DNA of 13,438 nucleotides from Pavlovales sp. CCMP2436. Taxonomy: Eukaryota; Haptophyta; Pavlovophyceae; Pavlovales. Positions 1 through 8,472 of the stretch are shown piece by piece. Where the stretch lies: contig MU631323.1 in NCBI GenBank assembly GCA_026770615.1, positions 568,375 to 581,812 of the forward strand. Direction: 5' to 3'. Position 1 is the first letter of the stretch. Each line of letters opens with the position of its first letter. Below the pieces are notes generated by a model. It was not told where the DNA came from. It did not search any database and was given only the letters and a program-made list of their open reading frames with translations. Position numbers and translations under genes: made by a program.

Positions 1-15
1 GTACATTGACTAGTG

Positions 16-79
16 GGAGCAAGGAGTGGGAGCAGGCAGTGGGCAGCAGACACTGGGTAGCAGGCAACGGGCAGCAAAC
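16..79. repeat. Degenerate GGGCAGCAGGCAGT minisatellite
   Basis: Imperfect 7- to 14-bp units made of GGGCAGCA and GGCAGTG permutations run through this stretch, which lies in the last visible intron of the coiled-coil gene. Nearly the same unit recurs at 10993-11054 in an intron of the hydrolase gene. Confidence 0.75.
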
Positions 80-171
80 AGCCAGGGCAGGGGCGAGAAA
101 GGCTAGGTTCGGGATTGGGGCAAAAGAAAGAGTTAAAAAAGTTAAAAAGTTAAAATTTAAAAAATTAACAT

Positions 172-264
172 GAGGTCACAAAAAGTAACAAGAAATAACA
201 AGAAATAAAAAAAATGTAACAAAAAAAGTAACAAAAAGTATCAAAAAAAGTAACAAGAAAAAAA
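172..264. repeat. AAAAAGTAACA tandem repeat
   Basis: Five to six degenerate copies of AAAAAGTAACA / AAGAAATAACA follow directly inside the gtgtgc donor of the coiled-coil gene's third exon. Read on the minus strand, this is a T-rich intron start. Confidence 0.75.
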
Positions 265-272
265 AGGCACAC

Positions 273-1876
273 CTGCTCTTCACCCGTCAGCCGCCCCAGT
301 GCACCTTCGTGCTCGGTCAACGCCGCTGCGTTCGCCGCCTGCACCTCAAGCGCGCCCAATTCAAAATTCTGCGGAGGGAGGGAGAGGAGTGTGCGTGTGC
401 GTAGGGGGGTGGGGATTAGGGAGGTTTAAAGAACTAGATTACCACTATAAAGTTATAATTATAAATATAGGTCTCGCCCTTGCCGAAAGACTGCGCGCGG
501 TCAGATAAGGGGTCCACACAATGTTGGGATACAGCATATCTTCCGACGGGGGAGTTCCGATCGGGCTCGACTTGGCGCCTGGCCGAAGCAGCGCAGAGTC
601 GGTTCTTGATATTTTAGTCTGGCCCGTGTCGTCTTGTGCGGCGCGGGCTGCGCTTTTGTTAGTTAGTTCTTTGTTCGTAAGACTCATTTTTCCCGGGTTG
701 GCTGGCCCGGGATCACCGGACGGCATCTCGGCCTCTTGGCGGTGCGCTTGTCTTGTAGCTTCGTTGTCAGGCCCATCAAAACCTACTTCGCCAAACTAGC
801 CGGCGCCAAATATCGCCAAATATCGCGCCAGCAGGAGATTATAGGAAATATATAATTTATTCCGCTTGAGTCCTCTCATCGTCGTTGCTTCATAACGACG
901 TCACTTTTGCAAGTGAATCCACCGTTCCAGCAGATCTTCAGCTGAAATATGATATGTCCGGCAGAGCGTCTATTGAAGATTTTTGGATATATTCCGCTGG
1001 CGTTAACATACAGTGCCGAGAAGGCGGCACATATAGGAAGCAGTTAGTAAGATATTATAGGATGAAACGGCAGGTAAAGGGGCATCGCAGCGTCCAGAAC
1101 CTCTCACAACTTGTAAGACTGCCAGCTAGAGTCTCCTACATTAATTTAGCCGAGCAGGCGCTTACCTCCTTCTCGGCGTAGGCTCGCTGTGCAGCGACAA
1201 TCATCGAAGAAATGTTGACACCCACGCGATCGTTGATCGAGGTGGCTGCGCTCGAAGCAGGCAGGCGCGCAGGGGGATGCAAAATCAGCTGCAGACGGTG
1301 GGGCGTAGCGGGGCGTTGCGGGATCGTCAGTTAAACTGACACTCGACACTCACCGTGGGTCATGGACGAGTGCTGGTGCATTTTGACGTGGCGCTCTTCC
1401 TCCACGCGCAAGCGTAGAGTTATATTCTTGGCGAGCATATCGTTGTGACGGTTGGAGAGGAGCTGCAGCTTGTCCTTGAGCGACTCGAGGCGCTTCTTCA
1501 CACGGTGCGCCTCCTGCTCTGCCAGCGCGGGTGAGAGCAGCAGCTCGGCGCGCTTCATCTTGTTGCCGCCTTTCATGAAACGCGCGTGAGGCAGCTTGGC
1601 CGTCGCTTGCGTGTACTCGCTGATGTGCTTCTCCATCTCGAGCACCACTGCGTCGAGCCGCTTCGCCTCCTCCTCGAGGTGCTGCCGCTTCAGCCGCATC
1701 ATGTCGCGTTCGCGCGTGAGCAGCTCCTCGTTCGTCTGCAGCTTGCGCTCGCGCGACGGCGGCGCGCGCGGTGGTCCCAGCGTCGCGCTCCCCACACGCG
1801 CGAGCAGCACGCGTTCGGCGCTCGTCGATCGGCTCAGCGGGTTTCCACCCGACCGAGCTGAAGCTGCCATCGCCAT
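273..1876 (-). CDS. Coiled-coil protein, outer dynein arm docking complex-like (ODAD1/CCDC63/CCDC114 type), 3' end outside window
   Basis: Spliced minus-strand gene. Exon 1 is 1876-1354 (ATG at 1874-1876, 174 codons plus one base), exon 2 is 1245-1166 and exon 3 is 368-273. Donors are gtgagt, gtaagc and gtgtgc; acceptors are cgcag before exon 2 (G+CC completes an Ala codon) and a pyrimidine-rich ...ccgcag before exon 3. Residues 46-92 and 117-166 are charged heptad-like coiled coil. Residues 143-163 (NDMLAKN-LRLRVEEER) and the exon 2 segment MIVAAQRAYAEKE recall the N..LR..I..LR.ER and AYE.R/.. patterns of dynein arm docking proteins, which tether outer arms to axonemal doublets. The family call is inference. 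Exon 3 (32 codons, NFELGALEV...) is phase-compatible, but about 15 residues expected by comparison with the family may lie in an unseen small exon in the 797-bp intron. The gene continues past base 1 after a last donor at 272. Confidence 0.62.
369..1165 (-). other. Long intron of the coiled-coil gene
   Basis: This is 797 bp between exon 2 and exon 3, with donor gtaagc and a strongly pyrimidine-rich cgcag acceptor. It has open frames on both strands (445-726 minus; 521-799 and 885-1181 plus), none with a recognisable domain or splice support. It also has three CGCCAAA motifs (789-795, 804-810, 814-820). It could hide a small exon of the host gene or a decayed insertion. Confidence 0.45.
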
Positions 1877-2444
1877 CGTTTGTAACCGCCAACTATTTAA
1901 AAAACGTGGCGGAAGCTCGAGAGCCGCGCCCTGGCCTCCCTGTGCGGTGCGGTGCAGGGCAGGGCACTCACCCAAAGCCCTCGTGCCATACTCCGCACCC
2001 GGCGCTTGCCCTCACCTTGCCCGAACAAAAGATCAATTAATCATTTTCGACTCATCGTAGTTAACCGCCACTTTTAAGTTTAAATTGGGCGATCGGTGAA
2101 AAGTCGCGCTGCCGCTAGGCAGCAGCAAATTCGCGCTTAAGAATGCCTCTCCGTCGCGCTGCCGGCTGGCACCGTCAACCGCGCAGATTGACCTGAAATT
2201 CGGAGGCCAACAGCAGGCGGGCGGCCTAATAACTAAGTTTAACAGTAACACAGTTTCTTATTTTTATTTTTTCTCCCCATTAATTTTTGTAGCGCCGCCC
2301 CCGGACCCGGGACCGGCGAGTGCAGGTTGTCAAGCCCGGACAGTCACGCCGGCTCTCGGGGCCATTCTCCAGAGGCGGCCAGCAGGGCGCGGGCCTGTCA
2401 GGGCCGCGCCGTTCAACCGCAGCGTCGCCGTCGGTCGGACCCTG
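1877..2444. promoter_or_regulatory. Spacer with coiled-coil gene promoter and DCP1 3' region
   Basis: This 568-bp stretch has no supported gene. On the minus strand TTTAAATAG and TGGCGGTTA lie just upstream of the ATG at 1876. A second copy of the same arrangement (TTTAAA, then TGGCGGTTA, then ACGATG) lies at about 2052-2085. A minus-strand AATAAA at about 2263-2268, in an A-rich context, could be the DCP1 polyadenylation signal about 180 bp past its stop. Assignments are inference. Confidence 0.35.
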
Positions 2445-3854
2445 CTACAGCTTCATCCCTGAGAGGAGGTTCTTGAGCAGCGCGTTGCCGTCCTTTGGGT
2501 CGATGGCGCTCGCCACGGCCAGCACTGACGCTTGCACAGCCGGAACCGGCGGGGTGGCAGCAGGCGCCGGGAGCAGCTTCGCGTATTCCTCCTCCAAGAT
2601 TACCATGAATCGGTCCTCCTGCACAACCCTCGCGAGCGCCTGCCGGATCGCCGCGCGCACCGCCGGGTCGAGCGTCGAGGGCGTTTCGATGCCGGCGACG
2701 GTCCTCAAGGCGGGCGCGACAGCGGCGGGCGGCGGCTGAGTCGTTGCTGAGTCCACAAACTTAGCAAACACGGAAGGGGGTGCCCGCGGCTGGGGCGTTG
2801 CTGCGTCCACAACTTTCGTGAACACGGAAGAAGGCGGCCGCAGCTGCAGCAGCTGCTGCTGCTGGTGCGCCTGCGCTGCCCCCTGCAGCTTGCTGAGCAG
2901 CCCCAGCGCGTCTGCGCTCAACGGCAGTATCGCAGGCGGCATCGAGGTTGGAATTAGGACCGGCGGCAGCGGCGGCGAGCTGGCAATCCGCGCCGCGGCA
3001 AAAAACATCTCCACCGTCGAGCTCGCCGTGGTGCCGGTAGAGGCGGCGGGTGCGGTCGCAGGCTGCGGGGAGGCACTGTCCGCTTGCTCGGCAAGCGACG
3101 CTATTTCGACGAGACTGCGCGCGCGCATGGAATTTGCAGGGTTCGGGTTAGTTTGGGGTTATTTGCTATTTGCGCACACGCGAGGGAGGCGTGGCCATAG
3201 GCAGCTGGGCGAGCGTGGCATAAGGCTGAGCGCCCCCCCGCGCAACCAGCAGCCAAAGCGCATGCGTTCTAGGTCCATGGTTGAATGTTGGTTCGCGCGC
3301 ACCCCCCGATCAATCGCGCTACGCTCTCGCGGTCGGCGGCATTGTAGAACCACAGCCCCAGCACTTCCCCCTCGTCGTTCTTGTACAGCAAAAACTGATG
3401 GGGGCGCGAGCACGCGAGCGCGGGGTCGTGCGGAGAGGGGCGGAATGTCAGTCGGCCCCGCGCTGAGCCCAAGCGTAAGCCCGCCCAAGGCACAGGCGCA
3501 GGACAGGAAGCAAGAGCCGCTCCTCGCGCGGCATTTGTGGGCGAGAGCGCAAGCAGCAGCGCGCACCTCCTCGGTGACCTCGATCGAGAAGTCGGAAGTG
3601 ATGTTCTCCACCAGGTTGCTCGTGCTCAGCCGATTGAGGATGAGCAGCTGGTACCGCGGCTCGGCCGCACGCTCGACGACGAAGAGCGCGCCCTCCACGT
3701 TGTGCCGCTCCCACGGTGATTCGGCCGACTCCTCGTCCTTGTAGACGTAGACGACGGCGTGGCCCGCGGTGTGGAGCACGCGCGAGATGCGCGGGTCATG
3801 CTTCTTGAGCACGCCCAGGTTGTACTCTTGCGACTTGGTGTCGGACGTCTGCAT
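2445..3854 (-). CDS. DCP1: mRNA-decapping enzyme subunit 1 (DCP1)
   Basis: Complete spliced gene of 349 aa. Exon 1 is 3854-3567, exon 2 is 3394-3303 and exon 3 is 3114-2445 (TAG stop). Introns of 172 and 188 bp both have gtgcgc donors, with atcag and cgcag acceptors; phases are 0 and 2. Residues 11-127 form the DCP1 EVH1 domain: NLGVLKKHDPRI, then PWERHNVEGALFVVER, PRYQLLILNRLSTSNLVE, and FLLYKNDEGEVLGLWFYN in exon 2. Residues about 275-308 (AAIRQALARVVQEDRFMVIL...YAKLL) match the C-terminal trimerisation helix. DCP1 is the cytoplasmic activator of the DCP2 decapping hydrolase in 5'-3' mRNA decay. The linker is low-complexity with a QQQQ run and a duplicated PPS-VF-K-VD-AT-QP motif at about 220-254. 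The first ATG in frame (3852-3854) is chosen; the frame stays open a little upstream without another ATG. Confidence 0.93.
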
Positions 3855-3975
3855 CGCGAGGTGCTCCAAGACGCCCGACACAAACGACGGCTACTGAAGG
3901 CGCGCCGACTTTAAAACGAATCTTCCTTGGTAGTTAACAACTAACCTCGAGAAAGGTTTTCTTGCCCGGTTGAAA

Positions 3976-4005
3976 CCCCTCCCCCCCCACCCCCCCCTCC
4001 CCCCC
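3976..4005 (-). repeat. G-quadruplex-forming homopurine tract upstream of DCP1
   Basis: On the plus strand there are four C runs of 4, 8, 8 and 7 separated by single T or A bases. The minus strand (the DCP1 coding sense) therefore carries four long G runs with one-base loops, the ideal pattern for an intramolecular quadruplex. It lies 122-151 bp upstream of the DCP1 ATG. Function is inference. Confidence 0.85.
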
Positions 4006-4617
4006 AAAAATCCGCCGCAAGCGTTTTTGGGTAGGGAGGATTTGTGCTGTGGGATCTACGGTGGCTGGGCCACGCGCTCGCACTGTCACTGGGTCTTTGC
4101 TCGGAGATGGTGAACAGCTGATGATTCAGACTCCCCTTGTCAAACGATCGCTCCTCGGTTGCTCAAAGTAACGACGCGGAGCGAGCGTGACAGGGCGTGG
4201 GAGTGAAATAAGCGCACAAGACGACAGATGCGCTGACCCTCCCATGTCATGCCCGTACGCCTACGGGCTGCAAGTCGGGGGATGTTAAAAGAACCATCCT
4301 GGGAACCCAACTCTGTTGGTCCAGCCGATAATTCTATCCAAAATGAATCCCTAACTGACACCTTGAAAAGTCGACCAGGCCACAACATGAACAAATTCCA
4401 ATCCTCAGCTTTGGCACGCCTCCACGGGATAGTAACTAGTTCTCATTTAATTGACGAGTGTAGTTCGCGGCACTTGGCATAGTCGGTACAATTCCTCGCT
4501 GGGCGACCTCCCGATATCGCGCACCTTGCGCGACGCGCGTACCGTACGCACTCGCAACGTGCCCACCGCAGCACTCTCGACTCATTCTGAGACTTCGCGG
4601 CGTGCGGCATGCCACAT

Positions 4618-4871
4618 GGCGCACTACTGCCGCCGTGCCTGCCTGGACTCTAAGCTAAACTAGTGGCCGAGAAGGGTGCTGCGCAGCTGCGCGCCGCCTT
4701 ATGACGGTAGACTTTCTAGGTACAGATGACTTGGATCAGGTCGGCGCACTACTGCCGCCGTGCTGCCTGGACTCTAAGCTAAACTAGTGGCCGAGAAGGG
4801 TGCTGCGCTGCGCAGCTGCGCGCCACCTTATGACGGTAGACATTCTAGGTACAGATGACTTGGATCAGGTC
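4618..4871. repeat. 125-bp direct tandem duplication
   Basis: Copy 1 (4618-4742) and copy 2 (4743-4871) are nearly identical. Copy 2 lacks one C near its start, gains five bases (GCTGC) in the middle and has a few substitutions. Each copy carries the perfect 12-bp palindrome GCGCAGCTGCGC. High identity points to a recent duplication. It lies just downstream, in minus sense, of the exon-like segment at 4972-5210. Confidence 0.92.
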
Positions 4872-4971
4872 GGCATCAGGCGGGATCAGCACGATAGACT
4901 CTCGACCAGGCGGCGAGGAGTCGAAGCGGCACGAACGAGGAGTAGTTGTCACGCAGCGCCACCGATGTTAC

Positions 4972-5210
4972 CTGGGGAGTTCGAGGTCGGCGCCGTCCGT
5001 TCTGATGACGCGGCGCGCCTTCTCGAGCGCACCCGATGTCCTCGTCCACGCCCAGCTGCGCCAGGTCTCGTCGGATGGCTCATGCTGGCCGTCGCGGCTC
5101 TCGTCCATCCAGGTGCGCGCGTGCTGCCACACCCGCGACTCGAGGCTAGTGATGCGCTCGAGCGCCGCCGAGCCGACCTCCGTGAGCTGCGAGATGCGCG
5201 TCGTCATCGG
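4972..5210 (-). CDS. Exon-like segment of an unrecognised gene (possible fragment)
   Basis: A minus-strand open segment of 79 codons plus two bases is bounded by a possible acceptor (gtgcag, 5211-5216) and donor (CCCAG then gtaaca, 4966-4971). An ATG in frame sits at 5205-5207, so it may be a first exon or an internal one. The peptide begins MTTRISQLTEVGSAALERIT and is helix-prone, with repeated W residues (SRVWQHARTWMDE, ETWRSWAWTR) and ends GADLELP. I do not recognise the family. Codon use is GC-rich like the confident genes. Without the splice it stops at once (TAA inside gtaaca). No partner exon could be found; the DNA downstream is the tandem duplication and upstream is the hairpin cluster, so it may be a gene remnant. 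Confidence 0.35.
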
Positions 5211-5240
5211 CTGCACCCTGCTGCTTGAAGTACGGCGATT

Positions 5241-5311
5241 CTCAGGCGCCGAAAAGTTCCGCCTGAGATGAAACGCCAGTTTCATCCTCAACGAGGATGA
5301 AACGCCAGTTT
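5241..5311. repeat. Chain of overlapping perfect inverted repeats
   Basis: There are three hairpins in a row. CTCAGGCG (5241-5248) pairs with CGCCTGAG (5260-5267). GATGAAAC (5267-5274) pairs with GTTTCATC (5279-5286). GTTTCATCCTC (5279-5289) pairs with GAGGATGAAAC (5293-5303) across a 3-base loop. The last two share an arm, so they are mutually exclusive. GATGAAACGCCAGTTT also recurs directly at 5267-5282 and 5296-5311. Confidence 0.88.
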
Positions 5312-5350
5312 AAAAATCGGACACACGACGCCAGTTTAAAATTCGGACAC
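5303..5350. repeat. 26-bp tandem repeat, two copies
   Basis: The unit starts CGCCAGTTTAAA and ends TCGGACAC; copies begin at 5303 and 5329. It overlaps the end of the hairpin chain, with only one mismatch in the first 22 bases. Confidence 0.8.
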
Positions 5351-5501
5351 CGCGGGCAATAAAAACGGCGCTTTTTGAGGCTGAGGCTGAGTTTCTTAGC
5401 AAATTACATACAAATAATTATTAAAATTTGGTTAAAATTACCATTGCAGGGCCAAAAAACGAGGCTCAGTTTCTTCACACGACGGTTTCTTATTGCCCGC
5501 G
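5351..5501. repeat. Short element with 12-bp terminal inverted repeats
   Basis: CGCGGGCAATAA (5351-5362) is the exact complement of TTATTGCCCGCG (5490-5501). Between them are two copies of a GAGGCT(GAG)CAGTTTCTT-like sequence. There is no clear target-site duplication, so a MITE-like origin is only a suggestion. Confidence 0.5.
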
Positions 5502-6996
5502 ATCCCCTGTAGCTTGCCGGTGCATGGAGCTCGCGGCTCGAGCACTCTAATTTGGTGCTTGAAGAAAGCGGCGAGGGCGAGGACGAGGACAAGCACCGAG
5601 CAGCTCAATTGGCTTGGGCGAACCGCCCTGGGATTGGAGAAGAATTCGGTGAAGAAACAGCCGCCGAAAAAATTCAAAGAAGGAAAGTCGCCGGTTTGAC
5701 CAAGCATTTCCGGTGGTTTTTCATGCCTCGTACTTCAAAAGTGGAGGCTGGGACGAGGGCGACAGCGGCACAGGTACGACGGCCATGGCGAAGAGGAGTT
5801 GAAGGAAAGACGCCGGTTGAAACTCAGGCCCAGGCTCTCAAGCTGCATTTTCGGCGTTTAAAAAAAAACTTTTGTTTTTTTGCTAGCTTCGGTTTGATTG
5901 GCTCTCGCGCATTTTGTTTGTTAATGATGGGCCTTCGGCGGGTTGGGATGCAGGACGCGAGGCTGAATTCGGCGCAGAAGGGCCCTATAGACAAGGCGGA
6001 GAGCTCAGGAGAGGAGTTTAGTGTAGAGTAATTTTGCGATGCGGCGACGCGCGAGACGCCACGCCCACGGCCAACGCCCCACCCGCACGCCTGCGGTGCA
6101 GGGGCTGCATGCCGGGACAGCCAATAATCCTGTTATTAAGAATACAATATGGCTATGTACTCGCTCAATTGACGGTCGTGGGCGGACTTGCGGCCATCCA
6201 TCGCCATCGCAGAGTGGCGCGCTGGTCTCGACTCTCGGGAGTCAAATTAGGCTAGTTTAATCGGAAACCGTGATTTTCTTTCAGCTTCCGAGCGCGGAGA
6301 ATCGGAAATGTCATTATATACTGTAATAAATTGACATACTATCACATACCTGTGACTCAGACTGCCGATGGGATGGTGCATCTGCACCGCTAGTATATAA
6401 GATATATATTTAAATGTTTATGTATATATAAATATCGTTTATCCTGCTCAATCATCTTTCAAAGGCTTTATTACATCAAGGCATTCTTTGTGTGCATTAG
6501 TTGATTAGTTATTTTGAATTGTAAAGGCTTCAAGTTCACCAAGTCCAAAACTAAAACTAAAAGTAAAGCCCCCACTCACAGCCCAAGAGCGAGCCAAAAA
6601 CCGCGGGTAGCCGGTAGGTGGGCTATTGGCTGCCCCATACAGCCTTCAGACGCTCCCAGTTGGTGGAGCGCCCTCGTGCGCAGCAGCGTCCCAGTGATCG
6701 GGGCGCGGATGTTACGGCCGGCCGTTTTTTGTTTTGTTTTTTTTGGGTCTGCACCGCAGTATATAGAAAGCAATTTGATCTTAGTCATTATGTCGACGCG
6801 CCAAGCCGCTCAGTCAAGGGAGTGACTGTCAAGACCACACCCCCCCGAGTAGGGGCAGGACGACTGTCTATGAGTGACTGCGACAGCCTTGCACAGCAGC
6901 TTCTTTTTGCCCACCGCAGTATTTTAGCCACCGAAGGGCACGCGGCTTGATAAGCGCCATTGGCTCTGGCTCGCCTGTCGCGAAGCAGCAAGGTAG
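5502..6996. other. Gene-poor spacer upstream of the RRM gene
   Basis: About 1.5 kb with no supported gene. The open frame at 5552-6031 starts at TTG and has no domain. Bases 6390-6440 are TA-rich, with TATATA runs. The sequence CACCGCAGTAT occurs twice, at about 6752-6762 (followed by ATAG) and 6912-6922 (followed by TTTAG), upstream of the ATG at 6997. These may be promoter parts; this is inference. Confidence 0.45.
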
Positions 6997-8472
6997 ATGG
7001 CGGACGCCGTGCCTGAGCGCAAGACCCGCAGGGGCGGGGCCGGTCGCACTAAGCTCACGGTCGAGGCGCCCGCGCCGCCCCCTGAGGTCAAGAAGGTGGC
7101 GGACGCGGCTGTGCCCGGCGGCGAGGGGCCGCGCAAGCGCCAGCGGGGCGGCGGGCGCAAAGGCAAGGGCAAGGCGGGCGCAGAGGGCGCGCAGGATACC
7201 AAGCAGGAGGTGGACGCGCCCGTGGCCGTCGAGGAGCCGCGCAAACGCCAGCGGGGTGGCGAGTCGCGCAAGACGAAGGGCGATGCGGCCGACGGGGGCG
7301 CAGATGGCGGACAGGAGGCCAAGAAGCCCAAGAAGGCAGCCGACGGAGGCGATGGCAGCACCGGCGCAGACGCCAAGCCGGAGAAGAAGAGCAACCCACC
7401 CTCAAAGACGGTCTTCGTCGGCCAGCTGGCCTTCAACACGACAACGGAGGAGTTGACAAAGCACTTCGCGGCGGTCGCCGGCATGACGCGCCCGCCGGTG
7501 AGCGTGCGGCTGCTTGCGCAGAAAGATTCGGGCAAGTCGCGCGGAATGGCCTTCGTCCAGCTCGCAGTCGAGGCCGACGTGCACACGGCCCTCAAGGCGC
7601 TGCACAAGAGCATCCTCGGAGGCCGGCGCATCAACGTTGAGCGGACGGTTGGCGGTGGTGGCAGCGCGCCCGCACGCGTGGACAAGATCAAGAACCTACG
7701 CACGATCCAGGATGGGGCGATCAACCGGCGCGTGCAGCAGCTCGTAGACTCAGTTGTCGCCGAGTTTGGTGGCGACGAGGAGGGCGGCGAGGCGGTCGAG
7801 AGCATGGGACTGCGCGAGAGTGATGTGGACGAGGTACCTATTATATTATATTGTATTTATGATAGGGATTCAAGTTGACGTCTGACTGTTCTGAATGTTG
7901 TGCTGGTCTGATTATATTATGCTATGTTATCTTATATTTTAATTTATTTCATTTAGTACGGTATGTTATTAATGTTATAATTAGGATAATATCTATTCAT
8001 GGCTGGAGCGCTCACAGAGAATTAATTCATAGCTGTCGCCCCTGTACATAACTAATAGCGCGCGCGTGAGTTCCTGTCGACGGTCTCAGAAGATATCTCG
8101 CTCGACGCACTGCGCAACTTCGCCGAGTCGCCCGCGCGGGAGGTGAACAACCGCTCGGCCTATTTGATGGGCGTGCTCAAGCGGTACGTCGAGGAGCGTA
8201 AGGCCGAGGAGGAGAGCAAGAAGCGCGACAAGCAGGGCAAGGGCAAGGGCGGCAGCGGACGCGACGGCACCAGCCGCCCACGGGGAGATGGCGGAGGGGG
8301 CGGAGGTGACCGCGACCGCGGTCGGGGCGGCGGGCGTGGCAGTGGGCGTGGTGGCGGCGGGCGTGGCGGCGGATTCGACGGCGGTGGGCGCGGCGGCGGC
8401 GGGCGCGGCGGTGGACGTGGCGGCGGTCGCGACGGCGGTGGGCGCGGCCAGAAGAGAGCGAGGAAAATTTAG
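6997..8472 (+). CDS. RRM protein with hnRNP Q/R-type acidic domain and RGG tail
   Basis: Spliced gene of 416 aa: exon 1 is 6997-7833 and exon 2 is 8059-8472. Donor GAG|gtacct and acceptor aatag|CGC bound a 225-bp AT-rich, phase 0 intron. A GAG acceptor 12 bp later is also in frame, but the TAG site adds RARE and gives SDVDERAREFL, which fits the hnRNP Q acidic domain pattern better. Residues 1-136 are basic low-complexity with a duplicated PRKRQRGG (45-52, 81-88), likely nuclear localisation signals. Residues 137-218 are one RRM with RNP2 VFVGQL and RNP1 RGMAFVQL. Residues about 242-325 resemble the acidic domain, ending NNRSAYLMGVLKRY. Residues about 341-410 are RGG/GGGR repeats. It probably binds RNA in the nucleus and nucleolus or shuttles; the specific target is unknown. 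Having one RRM before the acidic domain differs from animal hnRNP Q, where the acidic domain comes first and three RRMs follow. Confidence 0.88.
7834..8058 (+). other. AT-rich intron of the RRM gene
   Basis: The intron is 225 bp with a gtacct donor and a TAG acceptor; ACTAAT sits immediately before the acceptor. It is far richer in A+T (TTATATTATATT-type runs) than the flanking exons. The acceptor lacks a strong pyrimidine tract and is followed by CGCGCGCG. Confidence 0.75.

Larger units (their letters stand above)
3855..4971. other. Gene-poor spacer upstream of DCP1
   Basis: No supported gene in about 1.1 kb. It contains the DCP1 promoter side with a G-quadruplex-like tract (3976-4005 on the complementary strand), a roughly 35-bp dispersed repeat (4254-4288) and the 125-bp tandem duplication. 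Open frames at 4140-4394 (minus) and 4249-4482 (plus) lack start context, domains or splice support. Confidence 0.5.

Noticed and set aside
445..799. Overlapping open frames on opposite strands inside the long intron of the coiled-coil gene
   Set aside because: No recognisable domain, and splice-site logic skips them. They could be a decayed insertion, but this cannot be shown.
804..830. TTTGGCGC-like (E2F-type) sites on the minus strand
   Set aside because: The match is to a short consensus in an intron, with tandem CGCCAAATAT repeats explaining it. There is no evidence of a nearby promoter.
885..1181. 98-codon plus-strand open frame antisense to the coiled-coil gene
   Set aside because: It begins at TTG, runs antisense over the well-supported exon 2, and has no recognised motif.
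3159..3881. 240-codon minus-strand open frame continuing past DCP1 exon 1
   Set aside because: After the gtgcgc donor it reads intron sequence. The EVH1 domain continues correctly only by splicing to 3394.
4140..4482. Open frames on both strands near 4.2-4.4 kb
   Set aside because: No domain, no splice sites and no supporting codon pattern; the region also contains a dispersed repeat.
5552..6031. 159-codon plus-strand open frame
   Set aside because: It starts at TTG, has no domain, low complexity and no splice or promoter support. Composition differs from the confident exons.
8071..8472. Alternative exon 2 start of the RRM gene at the GAG acceptor (8070)
   Set aside because: In frame, but TAG at 8057-8058 is a better acceptor and keeps the RARE residues expected in the acidic domain.
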